A DNA stretch of 20,441 nt from CAYGBW01 sp964348185 (lineage in GTDB: Bacteria; Desulfobacterota; BSN033; WVXP01). Below the pieces are notes generated by a model, which was not told the origin of the DNA, searched no databases, and was given only the letters and a program-made list of their open reading frames with translations. Positions 1 through 6,320 of the stretch are shown here, in pieces. The position numbers were made by a program, and so were the translations under genes. Every line of letters starts with the position of its first letter. Within the stretch, counting starts at the first letter, position 1. The stretch spans positions 1 to 20,441 of the forward strand of contig CAYGBW010000133.1 of the NCBI GenBank assembly GCA_964348185.1, given 5' to 3'.

Positions 1-47
1 GCTGGAAGATTAGGTCTGGTAATCTGAATGTCAGTGGATGGCTTGTG

Positions 48-76
48 AGGGCTCGCCTTGAACTGGGGCGAGCCTT
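48..76 (+). terminator. Terminator-like hairpin upstream of the permease operon
   Basis: The arms GGCTCGCC (50-57) and GGCGAGCC (67-74) pair perfectly. A G-U and an A-U pair extend the stem to 10 bp, with a 9-nt loop. A pyrimidine- and T-rich tract follows (75-93). This fits an intrinsic terminator or attenuator after an upstream gene, plausibly the importer's substrate-binding protein, whose end would lie in or before bases 1-30. That upstream gene cannot be identified from the few bases present. The hairpin may also set the ratio between binding protein and permeases by partial termination. Confidence 0.55.
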
Positions 77-139
77 CCCTGTTCTGTTTCTTTCCGTGGA
101 TATCGGCGTGAGCCACAAAGAAAAGGACGATCACTTCGT

Positions 140-1090
140 ATGAGTGCCTATATTGTGAGACGCGTGTTTTCGGCTGTTGGTGTTCTGTTGATGGATATCG
201 TGCTCGTCTTCATGCTCCTCCAGCTCACACCCGGAGACCCGGCTGTGATGATCGTGGGAGGGGAGATGATAGGAAGCGGAGATGTCGAATCGGTAAGACG
301 TTCGCTCGGACTCGATAAACCGTTACACATCCAGTTATTCAACTATGTCAGCCGCGCGGTGCGGGGCGATCTGGGTCGGTCGTTTTTTACCAAGGAACCT
401 ATCACAGACATGATCAAGCAAAGGCTGCCCGTTTCCTTTTCATTGGCAGTCGCCGCAACGATTGTGGGATTGGTCATCGCTCTGCCGGCCGGGATATTGG
501 CCGCCGTGAAGAGAGGATCCGCCCTGGACCAGTCGTTTATGTTTGTCGCGATATTCGGCGTATCGATGCCGGCGTTTTGGCTGGGCATCATCCTGATGCT
601 CATCCTCGCCGTGCAGTTTAGGATCTTCCCTGTGGTCGGGTATGTAGGCCTTTTTGAGAGCGCCAGAGATTGGCTTCGACATCTGGTCTTACCCACCCTC
701 GCGATCGGACTTTCCCAATCCGCCCTGATCGCCAGGATGACCCGGTCAAGTCTGCTAGAGATTCTGCGCCAGGACTACGTCGCCCTGACCGCCAAGGCCA
801 AGGGAGTCGCCCCATGGCGAGTCATATTAATGCATGCTTTGCCCAACGCCGCTTTTCCAATAATGACCGTGGTTGGCATGAGCGTTGCGTACCTTATCGG
901 TGGCGTCGTGGTCATCGAGACCGTTTTTGCAATGCCGGGCTTGGGCTGGCTGCTGATTCACTCGGTGATGACCCGGGATTACCCTGTCGTGCAAGGCGTT
1001 TTGCTGTTCATCGCCGCGGTCAACGTGGTTGCGAATTTGATCGTTGACCTTTCGTACGCGTTCATAGACAAGCGGGTGAGGTACGAGTGA
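140..1090 (+). CDS. Dipeptide/oligopeptide/nickel-type ABC transporter permease (DppB family)
   Basis: This is an inner-membrane permease subunit of a peptide/nickel (PepT-family) ABC importer, 316 aa, the usual length. About six membrane segments can be seen (near residues 9-28, 98-122, 132-157, 181-199, 236-259 and 283-306). The N-terminus has the family's hydrophobic helix ending in QLTPGDPA. The cytoplasmic EAA loop, which contacts the ATPase, lies at about 212-237 (DYVALTAKAKGVAPWRVIL). The C-terminal half has the family motif IETVFAMPGLGWLL. The ATG at 140 has only a weak, distant Shine-Dalgarno (AAAAGGA). The gene is translationally coupled to the next permease, whose GTG overlaps this stop codon. 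Substrate cannot be deduced from the permease alone: peptides, nickel and opines all use this family. Confidence 0.93.
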   Translation: MSAYIVRRVFSAVGVLLMDIVLVFMLLQLTPGDPAVMIVGGEMIGSGDVESVRRSLGLDKPLHIQLFNYVSRAVRGDLGRSFFTKEPITDMIKQRLPVSFSLAVAATIVGLVIALPAGILAAVKRGSALDQSFMFVAIFGVSMPAFWLGIILMLILAVQFRIFPVVGYVGLFESARDWLRHLVLPTLAIGLSQSALIARMTRSSLLEILRQDYVALTAKAKGVAPWRVILMHALPNAAFPIMTVVGMSVAYLIGGVVVIETVFAMPGLGWLLIHSVMTRDYPVVQGVLLFIAAVNVVANLIVDLSYAFIDKRVRYE

Positions 1091-1974
1091 TCGTCATGAA
1101 GGGAAGAATCTTGAACAAAGCTAAGCTTTCGGAGTTGTTCAGACAGATCAGGAAGATCTTCTTTCGAAACGCCACGTTGACGATCGGGACGTTTCTTGTG
1201 ATATTGGTCGTGTTCGCCGCCGTCTTTGGCCCTCTGCTTACCGATGTGAACCCTATAAAAAGCCATTTGAGGGAGAGAAATAAGCCGCCGTCGCCTGAAC
1301 ACCTATTCGGCACGGACACCTATGGGAGAGATCTGCTTGTCCGCATTATTTATGGCGCGAGAAACTCCTTGGGCCTTGCCATGGTCATCACACTGACTAC
1401 CGCTGCCATTGCCTCTGTGCTTGGGATAGCTGCTCCATGGTTTCGGTCGCTTGACAACGTGCTCATGCGAATCATGGACATGTTCATGTCTATTCCCTCA
1501 CTCATCCTGTCGATTGCATTGGTCGGTTTCTTGGGCGCCAGTCAGACCAACGTGGTTATTGCCATCGTGATCACTCAGGTTCCACGCATGACCCGGGTCG
1601 TGCGATCTGCGGCGATTTCAGTCAGGGAGTCGGATTACATTGAGGCAGCTAAAGCTATCGGATGTAACAATCTAAGGATCATGTTTAGACATATTTATCC
1701 CAACTGTCTGGGGCCGATTGTGGTCCAAGCGACGTTCCTGTTTGCCCACGCCATCCTTGTTGAGTCTGCGTTGAGTTTTATCGGAGTCGGAACGCCTCCT
1801 CCTATCCCAAGTTGGGGGAACATGTTGTCGGAGGGACGGGAATACATCAGCACAGCTTGGTGGCTCACCGTGATTCCCGGCGTCTCGATCATGATCACCG
1901 TGCTGGGCCTGAACATCATTGGGGACGGATTACGGGATCTGTTGGATCCGCGCCTACGCGGTCAAGGGGGCTAG
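1087..1974 (+). CDS. Dipeptide/oligopeptide/nickel-type ABC transporter permease (DppC family)
   Basis: This is the second permease of the heterodimer, 295 aa. It has the DppC/OppC N-terminal pattern: one membrane helix (about 31-51), a periplasmic stretch with HLFGTDTYGRDLLVRIIYGA (72-91), then five further helices. The EAA loop is at about 183-209 (DYIEAAKAIGCNNLRIMFRH). The conserved ALSFIGVG and PSWGNML motifs follow, and the C-terminus has the typical DGLRDLLDPRLR. The GTG start at 1087 overlaps the upstream TGA and has GTGAGG five bases before it. An ATG at 1096 is the alternative. In this family the next genes are normally the ATPases (DppD/DppF type), but none follows here; a gene-free stretch begins instead. 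The ATPases must be upstream of the window, elsewhere in the genome, or lost. Confidence 0.93.
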   Translation: MIVMKGRILNKAKLSELFRQIRKIFFRNATLTIGTFLVILVVFAAVFGPLLTDVNPIKSHLRERNKPPSPEHLFGTDTYGRDLLVRIIYGARNSLGLAMVITLTTAAIASVLGIAAPWFRSLDNVLMRIMDMFMSIPSLILSIALVGFLGASQTNVVIAIVITQVPRMTRVVRSAAISVRESDYIEAAKAIGCNNLRIMFRHIYPNCLGPIVVQATFLFAHAILVESALSFIGVGTPPPIPSWGNMLSEGREYISTAWWLTVIPGVSIMITVLGLNIIGDGLRDLLDPRLRGQGG

Positions 1975-2445
1975 CGAGACAGGAGACCGTTGAGGGGATC
2001 AGCGAGTCTAGCAACGTGCTCCCCGAACGCAAGATAGGATATAATAGGAATCTGCTCTTTTAGAATTGAGGATGTCAAAAAAGTGATTGTGTGTCAAGGA
2101 TGTAGCCGGCACTTGGGCTGCAATTATCTTGGGCCTCCGTCATCAAAGTGGGCTAAATGATGGGGTTCGGTCTTCCCAGGAGCCTTCGAGGCGGCCGGAC
2201 TTTATCATGTAGCGACTGTTCTGCTGGCTCTATCAGCCCCACGAAGGGGGTAGAGTCAGGATCGCGTACAGGGACCCCCTTGATGTCAGTTCTGGTTTGT
2301 GTGAACCCGCAGCCAAGCTTGAGCTCTCGCCTGCGGGCCGATCCGTCCGGCCACCCGCTCCAGGTCTTTGGCGCTGACTCTGATCTTTTGAGATGATGAA
2401 TTAACGGTCTCTCTGTTATCGGGTAGGTTGAGTCGAGAGAAGACC
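1975..2445. other. Gene-free stretch after the permeases
   Basis: No convincing gene is seen in about 470 bp. A perfect TATAAT lies at 2040-2045 on the plus strand, but the bases 17 upstream (TGCTCC) are a poor -35. An interrupted hairpin lies at 2224-2259. A minus-strand ORF of 53 codons (2286-2447) has a short GGAG before its ATG, but its product resembles nothing I recognise and its start overlaps the next gene. A short plus-strand open frame ending at about 2159 carries a Cys cluster (CQGC...C) without a normal start codon. This may be decayed sequence where transporter ATPase genes would normally lie, but no ATPase motif (Walker A, signature) was found. Confidence 0.5.
2224..2259 (+). 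repeat. Interrupted stem-loop
   Basis: CTGGCTCTA (2224-2232) pairs with TAGAGTCAG (2251-2259) through one G-U pair. Inside, CCCC (2237-2240) pairs with GGGG (2246-2249) around a 5-nt loop, leaving a 4-nt bulge on one side and 1 nt on the other. No T tract follows, so it is not a standard terminator. It could be a structured RNA segment or a remnant of a mobile-element end. Confidence 0.35.
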
Positions 2446-2985
2446 ATGGGCTCCAGGAAGGTCGTTCCTTCGGTCGCGTTTTTTCTTGTTTTCGTGCTTA
2501 TTCACTATCGGATTCTTGCGGAGGCAAAATACATAGAAATTACGGCCAACCATGTGAACATTCGTGTCGGCGCGGGCGAGTCTTACCCTATCGTTTCGAA
2601 GGCGCGGAAAGGCGATGTGTTCGAACTGCACGGCAAGGAGGGGAAATGGTACAAGATCAGGATGTTCTCTCTAAACTGGCGGTACGTCCACCGCTCGCTC
2701 GCGGAGACCACATCCTATGTCGTCTCCATGCCGGATCAGGTCGCTACGCGTCGCGAGATTTTCAGAGCTTTTCTTCGTGCAGAGGATCGTTCTGAGATAA
2801 AGGCAGACGCAGATTATCCTCTGGAAGCCAGAAATGGCCGTCCAATTTCAGGCAACTTGAGAAAGAACATTGACTATATGGGATTATTGAATGATAGATA
2901 CTTGCTGGAGGTCGCACACAAGTTCAAGGTCCAACCGCCAATCTATATGGCAATAATCCGTGAGGGAATAAGGAAGAACTGGTAG
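2446..2985 (+). CDS. Exported SH3-domain (bacterial SH3-like) protein
   Basis: From ATG 2446 the protein has 179 aa. The N-terminus (basic MGSRK, then a hydrophobic run VVPSVAFFLVFVLIHYRIL, then AEA) looks like a secretion signal, with a likely cut after AEA. The mature part begins with a bacterial SH3 domain (about residues 29-85): an ITANHVNIRVGAGESYPIV stretch, then GDVFELHGKEGKWYKIR and WRYVHRS. This is the SH3_3/YgiM pattern, which usually binds cell wall or protein partners in the periplasm. The C-terminal half (about 95 residues) is not recognised. ATG 2446 is preferred over the in-frame TTG at 2428 because GAGAGAAG lies just before it and the signal peptide then begins normally. The gene stands alone and converges on the bacterioferritin gene. 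Its exact role is unknown. Confidence 0.8.
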   Translation: MGSRKVVPSVAFFLVFVLIHYRILAEAKYIEITANHVNIRVGAGESYPIVSKARKGDVFELHGKEGKWYKIRMFSLNWRYVHRSLAETTSYVVSMPDQVATRREIFRAFLRAEDRSEIKADADYPLEARNGRPISGNLRKNIDYMGLLNDRYLLEVAHKFKVQPPIYMAIIREGIRKNW

Positions 2986-3220
2986 GGCGAACCATGGCTT
3001 CCCTCGGAGAGGAACCCATGGGCTCTGTGGGGCGTTTTGCCTCGATGACAGCGTTCAGCCATCAGGGCTCAGCATTCGGCTCGGTTCAGTTCCGCTGGTT
3101 AGGGCGGATCAGATTGATTCTCGGCCCTTTTCAGGTTTCTGGAAATGAGGAAGGGTCTCTGCAATCCAGCAAAGACGCCTTCCTTGTCTCGGGGTGGGGT
3201 TGGGCAGATTCACACAAAAG

Positions 3221-3240
3221 CCGGCAAGATCGGTAGCCGG
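3221..3240 (-). terminator. Weak terminator-like hairpin after the bacterioferritin gene
   Basis: On the minus strand, just past the bacterioferritin stop, CCGGC and GCCGG form a 5-bp stem with a 10-nt loop, followed by CTTTTGTG. The stem is short, so this is a weak candidate. The convergent arrangement with the SH3 gene makes a terminator here reasonable. Confidence 0.3.
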
Positions 3241-3245
3241 GGGTG

Positions 3246-3707
3246 CTAATCTCCTGTAAGGGTGGTGAGATATGTTCCACCAAACCTGTCGACATGATCT
3301 TTGATGTTCTCGAAGATGTCCAGATGCTCTTCCTCGTCCCCGAGAAGCTTCTCGAACAGTTGCTTGGAGATCTGGTCTCTCTCCTCGGCGCAGACCACCG
3401 CCGCATCGTTGTACATCTCGATGGCCTGACGCTCTAGGGCGATGTCGGTGGCCAACATGTCAGCGATCTCCTGGCCCTTTTTGGCTACTCCATCAGGCTT
3501 TGAGGTGGGTTCTCCCTTCAGAAAGAGGATCCGCTCCGCCAAATCCTCGGCATGCTTCATCTCCTGGATCCCAATCTCCTTGATCTTTGAGGCTAGCTTG
3601 CCGAAGTCGGCATCCTCCAGTTCGTAGTGCTGGGCCATGTACTGAGTGATTGCGGTGAGTTCCCTGGAACGGGCTCCGTTCAACAAATCGATAACCTTCT
3701 GGCTCAT
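3246..3707 (-). CDS. bfr: Bacterioferritin (heme-type ferritin, iron storage)
   Basis: This 153-aa four-helix ferritin is the usual length for the Bfr family. Members oxidise Fe(II) at a di-iron centre and store the mineral inside a 24-subunit shell in the cytoplasm. All ferroxidase ligands known from E. coli Bfr are in register: E16, E49 and H52 (in QEMKHAEDLAERILFLKG), E92, and E125 with H128 (DEEEH). The conserved Tyr23 is present. Met50 sits where the heme-ligating Met of Bfr lies, so heme binding between subunits is likely. A strong Shine-Dalgarno (AGGAGAGGAG) directly precedes the ATG. Upstream on this strand a perfect TTGACA (3820-3825) is present but lacks a well-spaced -10 box. There is no adjacent bacterioferritin-associated ferredoxin gene. 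Confidence 0.93.
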   Translation of the reverse strand: MSQKVIDLLNGARSRELTAITQYMAQHYELEDADFGKLASKIKEIGIQEMKHAEDLAERILFLKGEPTSKPDGVAKKGQEIADMLATDIALERQAIEMYNDAAVVCAEERDQISKQLFEKLLGDEEEHLDIFENIKDHVDRFGGTYLTTLTGD

Positions 3708-3963
3708 CTCCTCTCCTTTCTCCTATTTTCTTGACCAACCCGAAGAGCATTCCCAGAGAAGACCCGTCTGCGCAGCCATCATCGAGACCTTCTCTTCTCT
3801 TGATACCGTGAAAGCGTGTTGTCAAGGGAGAGTTTTCTTCAGGATGATCAGTCTTAGCCCTCCTATTGCGTGGAAAGGGCACGAGACCGCCTTCCCATCC
3901 CAACTCACAAGATGTCGAACCTAACCCCGGGGTATCCCCCTTCCCAGAACCTTCAGGGTGGCA

Positions 3964-4413
3964 TCAGATCTCCGGGAATGAGAGGGTGAGAGTCTCTTTT
4001 CCGTCCGTGGAGTCGAATTCCACTCCTAGCTCTAGTCGGTCATTCCGGATTCCAAGAGAGAAGGGTTCGGTCCCTTTTCCCAACTCAAGGTGGGTGATGG
4101 AGCGCATCACGCCGAAGAGTTGATCAGCTAGGGCCGGGGACGGTGGAGGGAGCCTGTATTTTCCTGCCCCTTCAATATTGAAGTTGATCTTCCCCCCGGT
4201 CCTCACGACAGAAAAGCTCTTGGCGCTTTCTTTGATGCCGTAAAGGATGGCAAGACTGAGAAACTTGAGGGCGACTTCCTCAGGATCTCCCGTTACGTCC
4301 GAAGGGGTCCCCTCTTTGCTGATGAGATCGAGCTCCTTCCTCGGATCGGTTTCCATATAGCAGTCGCAGTACTCTTGGAGGCGGAGATGTAGACTCCTCT
4401 TGTCCGGTGCCAT
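3964..4413 (-). CDS. Small soluble protein of unknown function
   Basis: From ATG 4413 the product has 149 aa, beginning MAPDKRSLHLRLQEYCDCYM. The in-frame ATG 39 bases further upstream is rejected because GAGGAGGG lies exactly 7 bases before the inner ATG (4421-4428). No signal peptide, membrane helix or familiar motif is seen. The N-terminal part is charged and helical (CDCYMETDPRKELDLISKEG). The middle and C-terminus alternate short beta-like stretches (FSVVRTGGKINFNIEGAGKYRLP; GKETLTLSFPE). I do not recognise the family. The gene has its own promoter and a roughly 80-nt leader, and it lies upstream of bfr on the same strand with a gap of about 256 bp, so they are probably separate units. 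The coding call rests on length, Shine-Dalgarno and promoter. Confidence 0.72.
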   Translation of the reverse strand: MAPDKRSLHLRLQEYCDCYMETDPRKELDLISKEGTPSDVTGDPEEVALKFLSLAILYGIKESAKSFSVVRTGGKINFNIEGAGKYRLPPPSPALADQLFGVMRSITHLELGKGTEPFSLGIRNDRLELGVEFDSTDGKETLTLSFPEI

Positions 4414-4750
4414 GGCGTCACCCTCCTCTCTGATGAGATTGAGCTGAATCAAGCAAGAAGGGCTCTTGATCCGTGCAAAAACCTGTCCGTGGTTAAGATT
4501 CTATCCATGATCGTTTCTGTTTTCAAGGCCTTTGGGGTTTACAGGCCTTTCGCCTTGGCAGACCCATTCTGCTCTAAAACTCTTTCAGTGATGGATTTCC
4601 AGGAGTCTCTTCCGACCTCGAGCTACACACCGAGCGCCCCTTAGAGAAATGTTGATGACTTCATGGTGGGAAGACGGATCAAATCCTTCTCGCTCTGAAA
4701 AACGGATCCTGATCCCCCCTTCTCCACGAGGCTGATGGGCGGCCTCCTTT
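4414..4750. other. Intergenic stretch upstream of the small unknown gene
   Basis: These 337 bp hold the promoter and leader of the minus-strand gene that starts at 4413. Near the other end, past the BFN-protein stop, the minus strand has a tiny 4-bp hairpin (4704-4715) followed by GTTTTTC (4697-4703). This could weakly terminate the kinase-TPR-BFN unit. No gene was found on either strand. Confidence 0.5.
4498..4526 (-). promoter_or_regulatory. Sigma70-like promoter of the small unknown gene
   Basis: On the minus strand TTGAAA (4521-4526) is followed after exactly 17 bases by TAGAAT (4498-4503). Each hexamer matches the consensus at 5 of 6 positions. Transcription would start near 4491, about 78 nt before the ATG at 4413. 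No clear operator overlaps it. Confidence 0.6.
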
Positions 4751-5272
4751 CTAGACACTCAGCTCGGGTTCCTTTCCCTTCCCCTGTTTCAGGTCGATGG
4801 AAAGGGCCCGGTAGACTTCATCTGTCACAAAAATCGGTGCCTTTACCCTGAGGGCCAGTGCGATAGCGTCGCTGGGCCTTGCATCAATCGGGATCTCTTT
4901 CCCCTTCGGTTTCAGAACAATCTTGGCATAGATGATGTTTTGGCGGACATCATGAATGAGGATGTGGTGAACCCGAGTACCGACGCTTTCCAGCAAGCTC
5001 TTGATCAGATCGTGGGTCATCGGTCGAGGTAGCGCCATCCCCTCGATTTCGCGGTTAATGGCGTCGGCCTCACAAGCCCCAATCCAGATGGGGATTGCCT
5101 TCTTCTCGTCCATATCTTCCAGGAGCACGACCCCTTGCCCCTGAAGAGGATCAACCCTCACCCTCATAACCTTCATTTCGATGGTCTCGCTCTCCCGCCC
5201 GGAAGGACGGGTTCCATGGAGTATTGCGATGCCCAGAAAAACCACAGGGAGAACAAAATGCCATTTCTTCAA
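4751..5272 (-). CDS. Secreted bifunctional-nuclease (BFN/DUF151) domain protein
   Basis: The 173-aa product begins with a short signal-like segment (WHFVLPVVFLGIAILHG, residues 4-20), then one BFN domain (DUF151). The domain hallmarks are in order: VVLLEDMDEKKAIPIWIG (48-65), EADAI, the block PRPMTHDLIKSLLESVG (82-98), and IDARPSDAIALALRVKAP (129-146). Plant relatives are reported to have DNase and RNase activity; bacterial function is largely untested. The start codon is TTG, supported by AAGGAGG (5278-5284) exactly five bases before it. No ATG lies upstream before the preceding stop. Only 25 bp separate it from the TPR lipoprotein gene, so the two are very likely co-transcribed, and both products would act outside the cytoplasm. 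An uncleaved membrane anchor is possible. Confidence 0.88.
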   Translation of the reverse strand: MKKWHFVLPVVFLGIAILHGTRPSGRESETIEMKVMRVRVDPLQGQGVVLLEDMDEKKAIPIWIGACEADAINREIEGMALPRPMTHDLIKSLLESVGTRVHHILIHDVRQNIIYAKIVLKPKGKEIPIDARPSDAIALALRVKAPIFVTDEVYRALSIDLKQGKGKEPELSV

Positions 5273-5277
5273 AACTT

Positions 5278-5284
5278 CCTCCTT
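5278..5284 (-). promoter_or_regulatory. Ribosome binding site that fixes the TTG start of the BFN-domain gene
   Basis: AAGGAGG on the minus strand, with a 5-base spacer to the TTG at 5270-5272. It is nearly a perfect anti-16S match and it decides the rare start codon. Confidence 0.7.
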
Positions 5285-5297
5285 ATGGGTTGAGTGG

Positions 5298-6239
5298 TTA
5301 TGATCCAGGGAAGTCTTTCAACCCGATTCGTGGGTCGAGTTGGCGGGCTCGGTCCCATTCGATGGTGGCCTCTTTCTTCATGTTATTCATGTAATACGCG
5401 TTTCCAAGGTAGAAGTGTGCCAAGGCGAGGTCTGGTTTCAAGGCCACGGCTCTTTTGAAGGCTTCGATGGCCTTGTCCAACCTTCCCCGATTCATATGGG
5501 CCAGACCCATCTGCAAATAGACCTCAGAATATGCCGGATCGATTCTCAGGGCCTTTTCCCACGTCGTGAAGGCCTCAGTCTCCCTTCCCGTCTCGATGTA
5601 GGCACGCCCCAACAGGCTATAGGTCTCCGCATGGGTTGAATCCACGTTAATCGATGCCTCATACTGGACGATAGCCTCGTCAAAACGCCCTTCCTTTTCG
5701 AGGACCCATCCCAAACGGTTCCTTGCACGAACAGAAAGGGGGTTGATGTCGATGGTCTGCTTCAGTTCAGACACAGCCTCTTTGAGATTCCCCGCAGCCT
5801 CATAGGCCAGGGCCAGGTTGAAACGGGCTCTGACATGGTGGGTGTCCCGTCTGATGACCTTACGGTATGCCTTAACTGCCTCGTCGAGATCTCCTCTCCA
5901 ATGATGAATCAGCCCGATCTGATAGTAGGCTTCCCCATGGCCCGGATCAAGCTCGGTCGTCTTTTCAAACTGGATAAGGGCCGCATTGATCAATCTCCGC
6001 CGATAGTAGGCGAGTCCAAGGTTGAAATTGGCTTCGACATACCGGGGTTCGAGACGAATTGCCTTTGAGAATTCACCAATAGCCCCTCCGGTGTTTTCCT
6101 GCTCAAGATAGGCAAGGCCCATGTTGTTGTGATATCTCGCAGGGCTTTCAGGGGATATATCTCTCCGTCCTGTTGAGCAGGAGGCCAGCAGAATGGAACC
6201 CAACAGAATGAGCAGTCCTTTTCGTGAGACCCAACTCAT
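5298..6239 (-). CDS. Tetratricopeptide-repeat lipoprotein
   Basis: The 313-aa product opens with a lipoprotein signal: a hydrophobic run (GLLILLGSILLASC) ending in the lipobox L-A-S-C with Cys21 as the lipidated residue. It is followed at once by eight consecutive 34-residue TPRs (from about residue 34 to 305). Each has the usual W/N-LG-AY-G---A---F--A--L-P pattern, for example NLGLAYYRRRLINAALIQFEK. TPR solenoids are protein-protein scaffolds. In this family (NlpI/PilF/PelB-like proteins) they organise envelope complexes, but no specific partner can be named. The repeat count is complete and regular with no break. The gene lies 81 bp after the GAF kinase stop and 25 bp before the BFN gene, pointing to one transcription unit. 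The ATG has a modest TTAGGCG upstream. Confidence 0.9.
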   Translation of the reverse strand: MSWVSRKGLLILLGSILLASCSTGRRDISPESPARYHNNMGLAYLEQENTGGAIGEFSKAIRLEPRYVEANFNLGLAYYRRRLINAALIQFEKTTELDPGHGEAYYQIGLIHHWRGDLDEAVKAYRKVIRRDTHHVRARFNLALAYEAAGNLKEAVSELKQTIDINPLSVRARNRLGWVLEKEGRFDEAIVQYEASINVDSTHAETYSLLGRAYIETGRETEAFTTWEKALRIDPAYSEVYLQMGLAHMNRGRLDKAIEAFKRAVALKPDLALAHFYLGNAYYMNNMKKEATIEWDRARQLDPRIGLKDFPGS

Positions 6240-6320
6240 GACAAACGCCTAATGATTATGGATTCAAAATGAGGTAGTCCGTAAGGGATACCCCTCGATA
6301 CGCTCTGGGCATTGAGCCCA

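Noticed and set aside
2157..2396. Plus-strand open frame of 79 codons in the gap after the permeases
   Set aside because: No ribosome site, Ser/Gly/Arg-rich with no domain pattern, and it spans the interrupted hairpin; likely a chance frame.
2286..2447. Minus-strand 53-codon frame (MVFSRLNLPDNRET...)
   Set aside because: It has a short GGAG before the ATG but overlaps the start of the SH3 gene, resembles nothing known, and has no promoter. Kept only as a note.
2994..3236. 80-codon plus-strand frame right after the SH3 gene
   Set aside because: Composition looks random, no recognisable motif, and it runs into the convergent bacterioferritin end. Not supported as a gene.
3924..3933. ACCCCGGGGT palindrome between bfr and the small unknown gene, considered as a second CsoR-like site
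   Set aside because: It lacks the spaced centre and the ATA/TAT ends on both sides, and lies far from any promoter hexamers.
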